This document shows, in pieces, positions 26,691-36,426 of a stretch of 64,000 bases of DNA. The notes below the pieces were generated by a model. It was not told where the DNA came from and ran no database searches. It saw only the letters and a program-made list of their open reading frames with translations. Location: assembly GCA_002314145.1 (NCBI GenBank), contig DCCG01000045.1, forward strand, positions 106,707-170,706, read 5' to 3'. Positions within the stretch are counted from its first letter, which is position 1. The number at the start of each line of letters is the position of its first letter. Source of the DNA: Thalassolituus sp. UBA1087 (GTDB lineage: Bacteria; Pseudomonadota; Gammaproteobacteria; Pseudomonadales; Oceanobacteraceae). The translations under genes and the position numbers were made by a program.

Positions 26691-27887
26691 CTACACATGA
26701 AAGGAACCATGCGGATCAATCACAAACTTTTTAGCAGCCCCTCCATCGAAATCCGCGTAGCCCTGCGGGGCCTGATCCAGAGTAATCATCTGTACATTCA
26801 CCGCGTCAGCAATTTTCACTTTATCAAATAAAATTGCCTGCATCAGAGCACGGTGATAGCGCATAACCGGACACTGGCCAGTGTGAAATGAATGAGACTT
26901 CGCCCAACCCAGGCCAAAGCGCATGCTCAGCGCTCCCTGTTTGGCGGCATCGTCTTCCGCTCCCGGATCGTCCGTTACGTACAGACCGGGAATACCGATT
27001 TGTCCGCCGGCACGGGTGACCTGCATCGCAGAATTCAATACTGTCGCCGGTGCTTCTTTACCGGCATTGCAGCCACAGCCATGAGCCTCAAAGCCCACAC
27101 AATCGACAAAGCAGTCCACCTCCGGTTCGCCGAGAATTTTTTCCAGCTGATCCTCCATGCTGGCATCCCCGCGCAGGTCAATGGTTTCACAACCAAAGCT
27201 GCGGGCCTGCGCAAGGCGGTCTTCAATCATATCCCCCACAATCACGCAGGCTGCTCCCAGCAATTGTGCTGAAACAGCCGCCGCCAGCCCCACCGGTCCG
27301 GCACCAGCGATATACACAGTAGAGCCCGGTCCGACCCCTGCCGTGACACAACCGTGAAAACCCGTCGGAAAAATATCCGACAGCAATGTCAGATCCTGAA
27401 TCTTTTCTTTTGCCTGATCAGGGTCAGGAAATTTCAGCAGATTAAAGTCAGCGTATGGCACCATGACGTATTCTGCCTGACCACCAACCCAGCCGCCCAT
27501 ATCGACGTAACCATAAGCCGCTCCGGGACGTGATGGATTGACGTTAAGGCAGATACCGGTAAGACCCGATTTACAGTTACGGCAACGGCCACAGGCGATA
27601 TTAAAGGGGACGGAAACAATATCGCCGACATCCACAAACTCAACGTCGCGACCTTTTTCCAGAATAATGCCGGTAATTTCATGGCCCAGTACCAGGCCCT
27701 CCTGTGCCGTGGTTCGCCCACGCACCATGTGCTGGTCACTGCCACAGATATTGGTCGTCAGTACTTTTAACAGTACGCCGTGTTCACATTTGCGGCTGCC
27801 CAGTGCCAGCTCAGGGAAAGCGATGGACTCAACCGCCACTTTACCGGCGCCCTTATAGACCACGCCGCGATTACTCAGATCAGACAT
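26691..27887 (-). CDS. fdhA: Glutathione-independent formaldehyde dehydrogenase
   Basis: A 398-residue zinc alcohol dehydrogenase very like the Pseudomonas putida NAD-dependent formaldehyde dehydrogenase, which oxidises formaldehyde to formate (and can dismutate aldehydes) without free glutathione. Catalytic zinc ligands are in TTNICGSDQH (Cys48) and LGHEITG (His69/Glu70). The structural-zinc cysteines are in CGRCRNCKSGLTGIC, the Rossmann motif is GAGPVG, and GLGWAKSHSFHTGQCPV is a family signature. The start at 27887 has GGAG six bases upstream; a longer in-frame start at 27971 adds unrelated residues. Likely formaldehyde detoxification. Confidence 0.93.
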   Translation of the reverse strand: MSDLSNRGVVYKGAGKVAVESIAFPELALGSRKCEHGVLLKVLTTNICGSDQHMVRGRTTAQEGLVLGHEITGIILEKGRDVEFVDVGDIVSVPFNIACGRCRNCKSGLTGICLNVNPSRPGAAYGYVDMGGWVGGQAEYVMVPYADFNLLKFPDPDQAKEKIQDLTLLSDIFPTGFHGCVTAGVGPGSTVYIAGAGPVGLAAAVSAQLLGAACVIVGDMIEDRLAQARSFGCETIDLRGDASMEDQLEKILGEPEVDCFVDCVGFEAHGCGCNAGKEAPATVLNSAMQVTRAGGQIGIPGLYVTDDPGAEDDAAKQGALSMRFGLGWAKSHSFHTGQCPVMRYHRALMQAILFDKVKIADAVNVQMITLDQAPQGYADFDGGAAKKFVIDPHGSFHV

Positions 27888-28267
27888 ATGAAGCTCCAGT
27901 GCTGTATTATTTTTATCGTGCCCGACCACCATAGACGCTGCCATCCGCAGCCAAATGCTCAAAAACGACATAATTCATGCCTGAATACCCTGCCTTGACC
28001 AGCTCTGAATAAGCGGCCAGGTTGCTGGTCAGTGGCCGGTAATGCCTTATCAGACGTTTTATAGCGGGAGACAGTGACAGAGGAATCAGAGAACCCTGAG
28101 AAAAAGAAAAGCGGGAAATCAGAAGAAGCATGCCGCCACAAAACAACGCGGTCAGCAGCGCCTGGTCGGGATTTTCAGGATGATAAAACCTGAACCCGTG
28201 CCATCAAAAAAAACAGAGACCATCAAGGTACACCTGACAGCCTGTTTTAAGACTCAGTCAGCCAATA
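27888..28267. other. Intergenic region between fdhA and the patatin gene
   Basis: About 380 bases. A 77-codon open frame on the minus strand (27913-28146) has a hydrophobic start but no recognisable domain or ribosome site, and I do not call it. The fdhA promoter must lie here. No clear terminator for the patatin gene was found. Confidence 0.5.
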
Positions 28268-30406
28268 TCATAAATGCTGCATAAATCTTTTACGTGCTCG
28301 ATCACGGATTCTGTCAGTCCACCCCGGATGATTAATATCACCGGCCGGATACGTTCGCTCAAACGCCGGTTTATGTTCCGCAGCCGGTAGCGGGTGGTTT
28401 TTCTGCACATCCATTAACTGATTAAACAGCTCCGGATGATCCTTTACCCTGCGGATTGCGGCTAACGCCGTCGTCATATAAAAATCCGCCAGCTCACGAT
28501 AAGCACCGTACATAGCAGAACTTGAGTCCAGCGTCATAGCGACAGTGCCGTTTTGTGGAAAGCGGGGAAAACCATAATCATTTGTTACGGTGGAATTATT
28601 CACTAAAAAAGCGGCTGTTTCACAGGGAATTAACACAGACGTTTGATTGCCACAGGCCATAACAGAGCCATTCCGGTCTGTCTGTCGCCGGATGTAGTAA
28701 GCATAGTCAATGGCTGGTTTAATAATCCATGCGCGTTGAGCATCGGGGTTTTTCATACACCCGGTTAAGCTCTCTGATGTTGATATGCACCCCAGCAGAA
28801 AAGGGTATGGCCAGGCATGAATCGGATAGAAGTAAGGTTTCTCTGAATCCGACGCCTGTATGTCGTGAACCGGAAACATCTCGGCAACCTGGCGACCGTC
28901 CTCCATCGAGCGATGACGTATCCCGGTGCAGGGAGCGGGCCAATCGGTCAGACCAGGAACATGAAAATACAGACCATGGCGGATAGCCAGTTCATTTCTC
29001 AACATACAGATATCTGTCATTCTGCCGTCAACATCCTGAGCATTGTCGGCAATAACGACATCCCGGAAACCATCGGTAATCATCCGGTAAGCGCCGGTAT
29101 TATCGGATGACCCACCGTCAATTAAACGTATATAGGCCGGATTCTTAAACAAAGCATAATCGGCATAGTACAAAGGGAAGGGCAGGAAAGAACGAATAAC
29201 CCGTCTGCTCCTGCTTACCCCCTGCGCCGGAACATCAATCCCCCAATTAAGATTCATAATGTGTTGGCCCACACCGCCCAGGAATTTCCATGGCTGCTCC
29301 AGAACGGTTTGATTGGCATCAAAAAAAGCCGCCGATGCAGTTGCGGCAGAAAGCAGATCCACCCCTTCCCTTTCAAGATCCAGAACACCGGATTGATCAG
29401 ATGACTGTTCAAACGCTGTCATACTGAACGTATATCGATACATATCCGTCTGATTGTTGCGCAACCATCCCCAGATACTGCGACTGGGAGCGGCAGTCGC
29501 ATTCAACATCCAGACAGGTGGGGTCAGCTTCCCCTGGTAGAGCGCCCTGAGGTCAGAAAACTGTGGCCTTTCCTGTGGGTCCAGCGTGACTTTCTGCGGT
29601 AAATGATCACCCGCACCATCAACGACTTTACAATTCGTATAATGCCCGTTGCGACAGGCGTTTACTTTATTATTTTCAGAAAGAACACTGCTGTCTTCAG
29701 GCCGCATGGCATAAGCAACCCCCATCCCCTCTTTATAGGCCTGCATACTGGGGCTCAGGTTGACAGGCCAGTCGAACAGCGTATTCGCTGTCAGGCTGAA
29801 CGGCAAAGACATGACAGTGCCCGCAGTAAGATCAATCACACCGGGAACTGCTGAATTGTCATTGGTGGTTGTGGTAAAAGTACAGCTTTTCTCAAGTATA
29901 TCCTGGCTGCACCGCAGATATTGCTGATGCAGATACTGCTTATTTTCATCCAGATTATGGGGATTACTATCAGTACAGTATTCTTTGCCCATAAAATTTA
30001 TCCGTTGTTCTCCGGATGCCCGGCCTTCATCTGCAAATACAGAGCGATACAGCACTGGCATACAGTCCTGAAAATAAGATGCCGTTTGTCTGACGCCATA
30101 ATCACCGTGTGTTTTATCATAAATAAGTCTTGAATAGAGAAAGAGGCCGGCATAACTTCCTCCTGACACTGTCGAGACCGCATCGGTATCCCAGATTTCA
30201 CCGGTATTCACCAGTGCACTCAGGATCCCCATGGAAAAAGAAGCCGCCTTAGTGCCGCCCCCCGCCAGGGCAACTCCCATTTTTCTGGAAGGCTCATCCG
30301 CCCTGTCAGACCAGTAATGACCAGTGGTTTCATACGTCTGATGCGCCGAACATCCCAGCAGAAATGCGGCGATAATCGTCAATACAATATAGCGGAATAA
30401 TGTCAC
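28268..30406 (-). CDS. Patatin/cPLA2-like phospholipase lipoprotein
   Basis: A 712-residue lipoprotein with lipobox FLLGC (Cys19). The patatin-type active site is present: oxyanion loop GGGTKAASFSMG (about 49-60), nucleophile Ser84 in VSGGSYAG, and catalytic Asp430 in LIDGGSSDNTG. The nucleophile elbow is GGSYA, not the canonical GxSxG, closer to the cPLA2-like pattern. The roughly 350 residues between Ser and Asp are far longer than in plain patatins, and there is also a 280-residue C-terminal extension. The enzyme probably hydrolyses lipid esters at the cell envelope. It is monocistronic. Confidence 0.83.
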   Translation of the reverse strand: MTLFRYIVLTIIAAFLLGCSAHQTYETTGHYWSDRADEPSRKMGVALAGGGTKAASFSMGILSALVNTGEIWDTDAVSTVSGGSYAGLFLYSRLIYDKTHGDYGVRQTASYFQDCMPVLYRSVFADEGRASGEQRINFMGKEYCTDSNPHNLDENKQYLHQQYLRCSQDILEKSCTFTTTTNDNSAVPGVIDLTAGTVMSLPFSLTANTLFDWPVNLSPSMQAYKEGMGVAYAMRPEDSSVLSENNKVNACRNGHYTNCKVVDGAGDHLPQKVTLDPQERPQFSDLRALYQGKLTPPVWMLNATAAPSRSIWGWLRNNQTDMYRYTFSMTAFEQSSDQSGVLDLEREGVDLLSAATASAAFFDANQTVLEQPWKFLGGVGQHIMNLNWGIDVPAQGVSRSRRVIRSFLPFPLYYADYALFKNPAYIRLIDGGSSDNTGAYRMITDGFRDVVIADNAQDVDGRMTDICMLRNELAIRHGLYFHVPGLTDWPAPCTGIRHRSMEDGRQVAEMFPVHDIQASDSEKPYFYPIHAWPYPFLLGCISTSESLTGCMKNPDAQRAWIIKPAIDYAYYIRRQTDRNGSVMACGNQTSVLIPCETAAFLVNNSTVTNDYGFPRFPQNGTVAMTLDSSSAMYGAYRELADFYMTTALAAIRRVKDHPELFNQLMDVQKNHPLPAAEHKPAFERTYPAGDINHPGWTDRIRDRARKRFMQHL

Positions 30407-30833
30407 AGGCTGTCCCTCTGTCAGTCACCTTTGCCGTGTTTTGCAAAGCCATTCATTTCCCGGGATGACAGGCCTGCCGTCTCGGCTCCCTGCAGCTGAA
30501 AACCTGACCGCCTGCAGCGTTTTATTTATAACAGATCCGCTACGATGAACCAGTCCTGAGGTGATTTGTCTTTTTTGCGCTCATAAAAAAGTTTAATAAC
30601 ATGCCTCTGCCAGATATCCGATCAGGCCACATCAAAGTACTTCAGGGATAAAACAGGTACCGTTCCCTGTGGTGATTGACTTTAAAATAAAGATATCCCG
30701 CAAAATGGATATTGCAGAGCGGAAAGAGACGAAAAGGTGAACAGACAGAAAGAAGCAATAACCGGGTGTGATACAAATAAAGAGCGGGCCTGAGCCCGCT
30801 GTAACTGAGAGAAAAATTAAGCCCTTACCGGCG
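30407..30833. other. Intergenic region between patatin gene and fpr
   Basis: About 427 bases with no convincing coding frame. It contains the fpr terminator at its right end and must hold the patatin promoter; I see nothing else I can support. Confidence 0.5.
30773..30800 (-). terminator. Rho-independent terminator of fpr
   Basis: AGCGGGC and GCCCGCT arms with a four-base loop are followed on the minus strand by CTTTATTT, about 35 bases after the fpr stop. Confidence 0.85.
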
Positions 30834-31607
30834 TTATTTCTCAACAAATGCCCGTTCGATAACATAGTGTCCGGCTTCCCCGGCACGGGCTTCCTTAAAG
30901 CCCATACTGTCGAGTATCTCAGTGAGATCCGCCAGCATGGCCGGACTGCCGCATAGCATAAAACGGTCAGTCTCCGGATCGAGATCCGGCAGGCCGATAT
31001 CCCGGGTCAGCTTGCCTGACGTAATGGCATCCGTCAGACGTCCCTGAGTGTGGAAGTCTTCCCGCGTCACCGTGGGGTAATAAATCAGCTTTTCCCGCAC
31101 GATATCGCCGAAGTATTCGTTATTCGGCAGTTCGTTTTCAATACGGTCCTGATAGGCCAGTTCAGACACATAACGCACACCATGCGTCAGTATCACTTTG
31201 TCGAACTGCTCATACACATCCAGATCTTTAATGATGCTCATAAAGGGCGCCAGTCCGGTCCCTGTGCTGAGCAGATACAGGTTTTTACCCGGCAGCAGGC
31301 TGTCGGTAATCAGGGTACCGACCGGCTTGGTGCCGACCAGCAGCTTATCACCCACCTGCAGGTTCTGCAGGCGTGACGTCAGCGGGCCATCCGGGACTTT
31401 AATGGAAAAGAACTCCATCTCATCTTCATAGTTAGCACTGGCGATACTGTATGCACGCAGCAGTGGCTTGTCGTCCACTTCAATGCCGATCATGGTGAAG
31501 TGGCCGTTCTTGAAGCGCAGGCCCTGATTACGGGTCGTGGTGAAGCTGAATAAGGTGTCGTTCCAGTGATGTACGCTGGTCACGGTTTCATGAATCAGAT
31601 TGCTCAT
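30834..31607 (-). CDS. fpr: Ferredoxin-NADP+ reductase
   Basis: A 257-residue FAD enzyme that exchanges electrons between NADPH and ferredoxin or flavodoxin. The FAD-binding RAYSIASANYEDEMEFF block and the NADP-binding segment (LLSTGTGLAPFMSIIKD) are clear. The MLCGSPAMLADL motif and the C-terminal VIERAFVEK are those of subclass-II bacterial Fpr proteins. It is divergent from a FinR-like LysR gene, the arrangement known in Pseudomonas where FinR activates fpr under superoxide stress. A conspicuous inverted repeat lies in the 162-base spacer. Confidence 0.95.
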   Translation of the reverse strand: MSNLIHETVTSVHHWNDTLFSFTTTRNQGLRFKNGHFTMIGIEVDDKPLLRAYSIASANYEDEMEFFSIKVPDGPLTSRLQNLQVGDKLLVGTKPVGTLITDSLLPGKNLYLLSTGTGLAPFMSIIKDLDVYEQFDKVILTHGVRYVSELAYQDRIENELPNNEYFGDIVREKLIYYPTVTREDFHTQGRLTDAITSGKLTRDIGLPDLDPETDRFMLCGSPAMLADLTEILDSMGFKEARAGEAGHYVIERAFVEK

Positions 31608-31683
31608 TGTTCGATCTCACTTACACAGACGGTGTTGCAGTTGATTCTTAATTGATGTGGACAGGTTACGCCCCATGACAATA

Positions 31684-31727
31684 TCGGTAAATCAGATTAT
31701 CCTGATTTCCATATTCGAATTTACCGA
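31684..31727. promoter_or_regulatory. Nested inverted repeats in the fpr/finR spacer
   Basis: An outer inverted repeat, TCGGTAAAT (31684-31692) with ATTTACCGA (31719-31727), encloses an inner one, AAATCAG (31689-31695) with CTGATTT (31702-31708). This is a plausible LysR binding region for FinR controlling both divergent genes. Binding has not been shown for this sequence. Confidence 0.6.
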
Positions 31728-31769
31728 AAAGAGCCGGTGCCCGGTTCTTTCACCCGTCCGGAGAAGTCC

Positions 31770-32666
31770 ATGCGTTATTCATTGCGCCAGCTGGAAGTGT
31801 TCACCACCATTGCTCACAGCCAGAACCTGACCCGTGCTGCGGATGAACTGGCCATGTCACAAAGCGCTGCCAGTTCCGCACTGAAGGATCTGGAATCGCA
31901 GTTCGGGCTGCAGCTGTTTGACCGTATCGGCAAGCGCCTGCAGCTTAATGAACAGGGCCGGCTGCTGCGCCCCAGGGCAGAAGCCTTACTGGCCCAGGCA
32001 AAGGACTTTGAACAGAGTCTGATGCAGCATGCCGATGCCGGTTCCCTGAATGTGGGCGCGACCCTGTCAATCGGTAACTACCTGGCCGTTGGTATGGTGG
32101 CTGAATATATGGCACAGCATCCCGATACCCAGGTGAATCTGGACGTGGCCAATACCCGCCAGGTGGTCGAGAAAGTGGTGAACTTTGAGCTGGATGTGGG
32201 GCTGATTGAGGGCGAACTGAATCATCCGGACCTGGATATTATTCCCTGGCGCGACGATGAACTGGCAGTGTTCTGTCATCCGGAGGACCCTCTTGCCCGG
32301 CGTGGACAACAAAAACATGGTATTCCCGATGAGGAACTGAAACAGCTGTCATGGATTCTGCGGGAACCCGGTTCCGGCACCCGTCAGGCATTCGACCGGG
32401 CCATGCACGGCCTGTTGCCACAACTGAATATCATCCTGGAGCTGCAGCATACGGAAGCCATCAAACGTGCAGTAGAGGCCAGACTGGGCGTGGGCTGCCT
32501 GTCACTGATTACCCTCGCCGATGCCTTTAAACGCGGCAGCCTGGTGCGCGTAAACACTCCGCAGCGCGATTTCAGCCGCCAGCTGTATCTGATTGTTCAT
32601 AAACAGAAGTACCGTGGTGCCGGTATCGATGCCTGGCTCCACTTATGCCGGCAGTGGGACAATTAG
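31770..32666 (+). CDS. finR: LysR-family regulator, FinR-like
   Basis: A 298-residue LysR regulator with an N-terminal winged helix (SLRQLEVFTTIAHSQNLTRAADELAMSQSAASSALKDLE) and a periplasmic-binding-protein-like effector domain. Its divergent position next to fpr, plus overall resemblance, suggests FinR, the activator of fpr in Pseudomonas. Start at ATG 31770 with GGAGA upstream; an in-frame ATG at 31737 lacks a ribosome site. The gene name rests on context more than on unique residues. Confidence 0.85.
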   Translation: MRYSLRQLEVFTTIAHSQNLTRAADELAMSQSAASSALKDLESQFGLQLFDRIGKRLQLNEQGRLLRPRAEALLAQAKDFEQSLMQHADAGSLNVGATLSIGNYLAVGMVAEYMAQHPDTQVNLDVANTRQVVEKVVNFELDVGLIEGELNHPDLDIIPWRDDELAVFCHPEDPLARRGQQKHGIPDEELKQLSWILREPGSGTRQAFDRAMHGLLPQLNIILELQHTEAIKRAVEARLGVGCLSLITLADAFKRGSLVRVNTPQRDFSRQLYLIVHKQKYRGAGIDAWLHLCRQWDN

Positions 32667-32755
32667 TTCCGTTATCTCATGGCGCAATTTTTACAAAAAT
32701 TGACCTGGTTAAGCGGCTTCTTTAGCATTGCGCTGCAGCAGAAAATGGGAACCTT

Positions 32756-33370
32756 ATGCTGATCTACCTCATCGACGACCACAAGATGTTCGCGGAAGCG
32801 ATGAGCACCATCATCGGCCTGAATTGTCAGGGAGCGGAAACGCGTATTTTTTACTCCGGTGCGGATGCTCTCAAAGCATTAAAAGACGAGACGCCACAAC
32901 TGATTATTCTGGACCTGGATATGCCGGATTTACCGGGCATCCGGTTGCTTGATATCTTTGCGCAACACGGCAAAGACATTCCTGTACTGGTGTGTTCCGG
33001 CAATCTCAGCAATCAGGCCATGCAGGCCGTCATCAAAGCCGGGGCCCGGGGTTATTTGTGTAAATCCGAAGATACCAACACAATCTGTCACGCTATTCAT
33101 CAGGTCACCAGCGGTCATTTCTACCCGCCCGCGGCAGAAACACAGGTATCCGCTGACAGTAAAGAAACTTCATCTCTGCTGTCGCGCAGGCAGCTGGTCA
33201 TTCTGTCGCTGATGAAATCCGGTATGAGCAACAATGATATGGCCGATACCCTTTTCCTCAGTACCAATACCATCAAAACCCATATCCGTCTGATGTATAA
33301 CACACTGGATGTGAACAGCCGCATTGAATGCCTGAATAAAGCGGAAGAACTGAAGCTGCTGGCAGAATAG
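32756..33370 (+). CDS. NarL/LuxR-type response regulator
   Basis: A 204-residue response regulator. The receiver domain has the acidic pair D7/D8 and phospho-acceptor D53 (LDLDMPDLPG). A LuxR-type four-helix DNA-binding domain follows (about 140-200; LSRRQLVILSLMKSGMSNNDMADTLFLSTNTIKTHIRLMYNTLDV). It converges on the hybrid kinase gene, six bases between stops, so the two are a probable pair. LuxR-type dimers bind palindromes with spacings like the TTCACCC-N4-GGGTGAA sites found 3-4 kb away. The signal is unknown. Confidence 0.9.
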   Translation: MLIYLIDDHKMFAEAMSTIIGLNCQGAETRIFYSGADALKALKDETPQLIILDLDMPDLPGIRLLDIFAQHGKDIPVLVCSGNLSNQAMQAVIKAGARGYLCKSEDTNTICHAIHQVTSGHFYPPAAETQVSADSKETSSLLSRRQLVILSLMKSGMSNNDMADTLFLSTNTIKTHIRLMYNTLDVNSRIECLNKAEELKLLAE

Positions 33371-33376
33371 TCCGGC

Positions 33377-35146
33377 TCACACTGACCGGACCTCCTCCCG
33401 CAGTTCCGCGAGAGCATTGAGAACATCAGCGCCGGATACCGGCTTATACAACACAGGGGCATTAAGTGCTTTCAATGCCTGGATACGTCCGGGATCTGTG
33501 TTACCGGTAATAATTAATACCGCCAGCTGCGGCCCGCATTCTCTGCGCAGCACACGGATTACATCACTGGCACCATATCCTCCGGGAAGACGATCATCGG
33601 TAATCAGCAGATCCGGAACCAGCCCGTCTTCTTTCACCATATTCAGTGCCTGCGGAATATCTGCCGCCGTCCAGACATCATGTTGCTCGCTGACCAATAA
33701 TAAAGACAGGGCATCACGCACGGCTTCTTCATCATCGACCAGCAGTATGCGCAAAGACTGACTGACCTGAGAGGCTGCAGCCGGAGCCGTGAGCCCTTCG
33801 AGGGTTGCAGTTTCATCCAGCCACACAGAAAAACAGCTTCCCTGTCCTTTAGCGGAGTTCAGTCTGAAGGCCAGCTGATGCAAAGAGCACAATCGTTTAA
33901 CAATCGGTAATCCCAGCCCCATTCCCTGGCCAGTGTCATCCGGACAGTCTGCGACCTGCACGAACTCTTCAAATGCGTCATTTACCTGTGATGGGGTCAT
34001 ACCGATACCGGTATCTGACACGCGCAGTAAAATTTTTTGTTTGTCCCGTTCAGCACTGATAGTGACCTTGCCCTGCAGCGTATAACGAATGGCGTTGGTC
34101 AACACGTTATCAATGATCTCCATCAGAATACTGCCGTCACAATGAACAGATACACTGGCGATATCCGTCTCCAGCCGCAGACCTTTCTGCCTGGCATGGA
34201 CTGAATGGGTCGCAACCAGTTGTTCAATAAATGCCGGTAAAAAAATAGTCTCCCGGTTAACATTGACGGCCCCCGCATCGATACGTGATAAATCCAGCAG
34301 CCGGTCCAGAAGATGACTGGCTGAATGAAGGCTGCTGTTCAGCCTGCTAATCAGATCACCGGTAATAATCTCAGGGTGGTTCGCCATAGCCTCGGCATAC
34401 AACCTTGCCGCCTGCACCGGTTGTCGCAGATCATGACTTGCGACCGCAATAAAACGGGTTTTTGCGTCGTTTTTATCCTGCTCTGCCAGCTCGTTACGGC
34501 GATGTTCAAGGCGCAGAATAATAGATTCCATATGCGTACGGTGGATCATAATGCTGAACACCACCAGAGATATCCAGGTCAGAGGTGGCGTTACCGAAGG
34601 CAACCATTCTTCCCCAAAGTCCATATTAAATATATGCCAGCTGAAGCTGAAAAATACCGGTGTCAGAAAAGTAATGTAAATATCCGGATAACATCCCATC
34701 GTCACTGAAGGCGTTGACGATAACACCACAACCACCATCAATACGGATAATACCTGAATGTCCGATGCTTCAGGAAAAAACAGAAACGGGGTCATCGCCC
34801 AGAGTATGCCCCAGATAGCTGCCTGATACAGATTCAGCCAGTGCCAGCGCCGCGTATAAGCCAGATTATGGCGCGAGTGCTCTGGTTCAGGGCGACAGTG
34901 ATGGTACCGGATCAGGGCCCAGGAATTGAGTCCGACAAAGGTGATAGCGGCGAACCAGATAAGCAGGGATTCCAGAGGGGCAGACCGGTAAAACATCAGC
35001 CCCACGAGCAGAGCAGCAATCACAGCACCGATCATACGTGAGCCGACTTCGGTCATAAACAGACGATGCCGTTCCCATTGAATATCCGTCGCCAGAGGAT
35101 GATCTGAAAATGATGAAAGATATTTTTTATAAAGCGTATTCAACAT
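33377..35146 (-). CDS. Hybrid sensor histidine kinase
   Basis: A 589-residue membrane kinase. About six transmembrane helices occupy residues 35-205 with no recognised sensor domain. A HisKA domain (phospho-acceptor His238 in VASHDLRQP), an ATPase domain (DNVLTNAIRYT, DTGIGM, GMGLGLPIV) and a C-terminal receiver (LLVDDEE, LLITDDRLPGG) follow. This architecture fits a phosphorelay in which an internal receiver tunes or passes phosphate to a partner regulator. The convergent NarL-type regulator is the likely partner. Two paralogous lipoprotein genes lie directly upstream on the same strand. Confidence 0.9.
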   Translation of the reverse strand: MLNTLYKKYLSSFSDHPLATDIQWERHRLFMTEVGSRMIGAVIAALLVGLMFYRSAPLESLLIWFAAITFVGLNSWALIRYHHCRPEPEHSRHNLAYTRRWHWLNLYQAAIWGILWAMTPFLFFPEASDIQVLSVLMVVVVLSSTPSVTMGCYPDIYITFLTPVFFSFSWHIFNMDFGEEWLPSVTPPLTWISLVVFSIMIHRTHMESIILRLEHRRNELAEQDKNDAKTRFIAVASHDLRQPVQAARLYAEAMANHPEIITGDLISRLNSSLHSASHLLDRLLDLSRIDAGAVNVNRETIFLPAFIEQLVATHSVHARQKGLRLETDIASVSVHCDGSILMEIIDNVLTNAIRYTLQGKVTISAERDKQKILLRVSDTGIGMTPSQVNDAFEEFVQVADCPDDTGQGMGLGLPIVKRLCSLHQLAFRLNSAKGQGSCFSVWLDETATLEGLTAPAAASQVSQSLRILLVDDEEAVRDALSLLLVSEQHDVWTAADIPQALNMVKEDGLVPDLLITDDRLPGGYGASDVIRVLRRECGPQLAVLIITGNTDPGRIQALKALNAPVLYKPVSGADVLNALAELREEVRSV

Positions 35147-35203
35147 CCACGATCATCCTTTGATGACTGCACAGTAACACAGCCCTGGGTATACGTAGCG
35201 GAA

Positions 35204-36373
35204 TCAGGGTGCACCGATTTCCAGAATCTTACCGGAATCCGTCGAGTCGTAACACCAGAGGGTCACGCCATCATCGGTGCTACCCACAGTCAGTACATCG
35301 CTGCAGTTTTGGGTATTGGAATTGGCAGACAGTTCCATATCCAGGCCTGTCTGCAGATCGGTACGATACTCGCTGACGACGATACCCGGAGATTCAAAAT
35401 TGGAAACCATGTAGATTTTGTCGAAGTCTGTCGCTGTTGCACCGTCCACGGCTACCATATCGAGGATTCTCATCGGAGCGACATCACCAGCAAATACATC
35501 TTCATCGGTACATTCAACAACCGCAATCCCTGACCCGCTTTCCGGGTTCACGTGCATAAGACAGTTTTGATTGTTGGAGCCACGTACACGGGAAAAGTAC
35601 ACATCGCCTTCTTCGGTTACCGCCACGGTACTCAGATTATCGGCAAAATATTCCTGAATATTATTCACGCTTGCGGTTACCGCACCGGCAGCATCAACGT
35701 CTGCGTTGCCGTCCACGGTCAGCTCAACTTCAACAATACGGTCACCACTCATTAATGTTGAGCTACCGGAAACCTCCATACTGTAACCTGCCACATACAC
35801 CAGAATGCTGGTACTGTCAGTATCACCACCAGCATTACGCACAGCGATGGAGTTACAGCCACGCATTTCATAGTTAATTGGACCATTGGTTCCGGCCACA
35901 TCAATGTCCACGAATGCGCTCGGATCTTCATTGGTAAACATACGCAGCAGCGTCGGACGATCGTAAGGAACCGTGCTGTAGCCCTCTTTACACATAACAG
36001 TGTAAGTACTGCCGTTCAGGCTGAAGGTTTCCATATCTTCAAAATCCAGAATATCGTTTTGCATATCAATGGTGTGATACGCCGCGAGATCCGTTGTTGG
36101 ATAAGTTGCGGACAACATAGTGTACAGATCGCCGGTCTCAGGTCCCTGCAACGTACCTTTCAGCACACTGATTTCCGGTGCAGACTGGCTGCCAGCGAAG
36201 CCTAAACCAATAACAGCGTCCTGACCGGCACTCCAGGTGCCATCAGACAATACATTTGACGAGCCGCCGTTGCCCGGTTGGTTGTCATCAGAAGACCCGC
36301 CGGAAGAACCGCCACCACAGGCAGTCAGGGCCAGACAGGCTGAAAATACAGTAAAATAAGTCAGGTTTTTCAT
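35204..36373 (-). CDS. Lipoprotein of unknown function, tandem paralog 1
   Basis: A 389-residue lipoprotein with lipobox ALTAC followed by a Gly/Ser-rich linker (GGGSSGGSSDD), typical of surface-exposed or flexible tethers. The body is acidic and beta-rich, with paired cysteines. It is a paralog of the next gene: both start the mature domain with a GWSAG-like block (DGTWSAGQDAVIGLGF) and end with a C-terminal WCYDSTDSGKILE block. It is preceded by the palindromic site at 36427-36450 and a strong ribosome site (GAGGAGG). Sequence gives no enzymatic clue. Confidence 0.78.
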   Translation of the reverse strand: MKNLTYFTVFSACLALTACGGGSSGGSSDDNQPGNGGSSNVLSDGTWSAGQDAVIGLGFAGSQSAPEISVLKGTLQGPETGDLYTMLSATYPTTDLAAYHTIDMQNDILDFEDMETFSLNGSTYTVMCKEGYSTVPYDRPTLLRMFTNEDPSAFVDIDVAGTNGPINYEMRGCNSIAVRNAGGDTDSTSILVYVAGYSMEVSGSSTLMSGDRIVEVELTVDGNADVDAAGAVTASVNNIQEYFADNLSTVAVTEEGDVYFSRVRGSNNQNCLMHVNPESGSGIAVVECTDEDVFAGDVAPMRILDMVAVDGATATDFDKIYMVSNFESPGIVVSEYRTDLQTGLDMELSANSNTQNCSDVLTVGSTDDGVTLWCYDSTDSGKILEIGAP

Positions 36374-36426
36374 AAAGCCTCCTCAGCAAAAAGTGGCTTC
36401 AGTGTATTGTTCAGCTGTTATTCATT

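Noticed and set aside
27913..28146. 77-codon open frame upstream of fdhA
   Set aside because: No ribosome site, no domain, and located in the fdhA promoter region.
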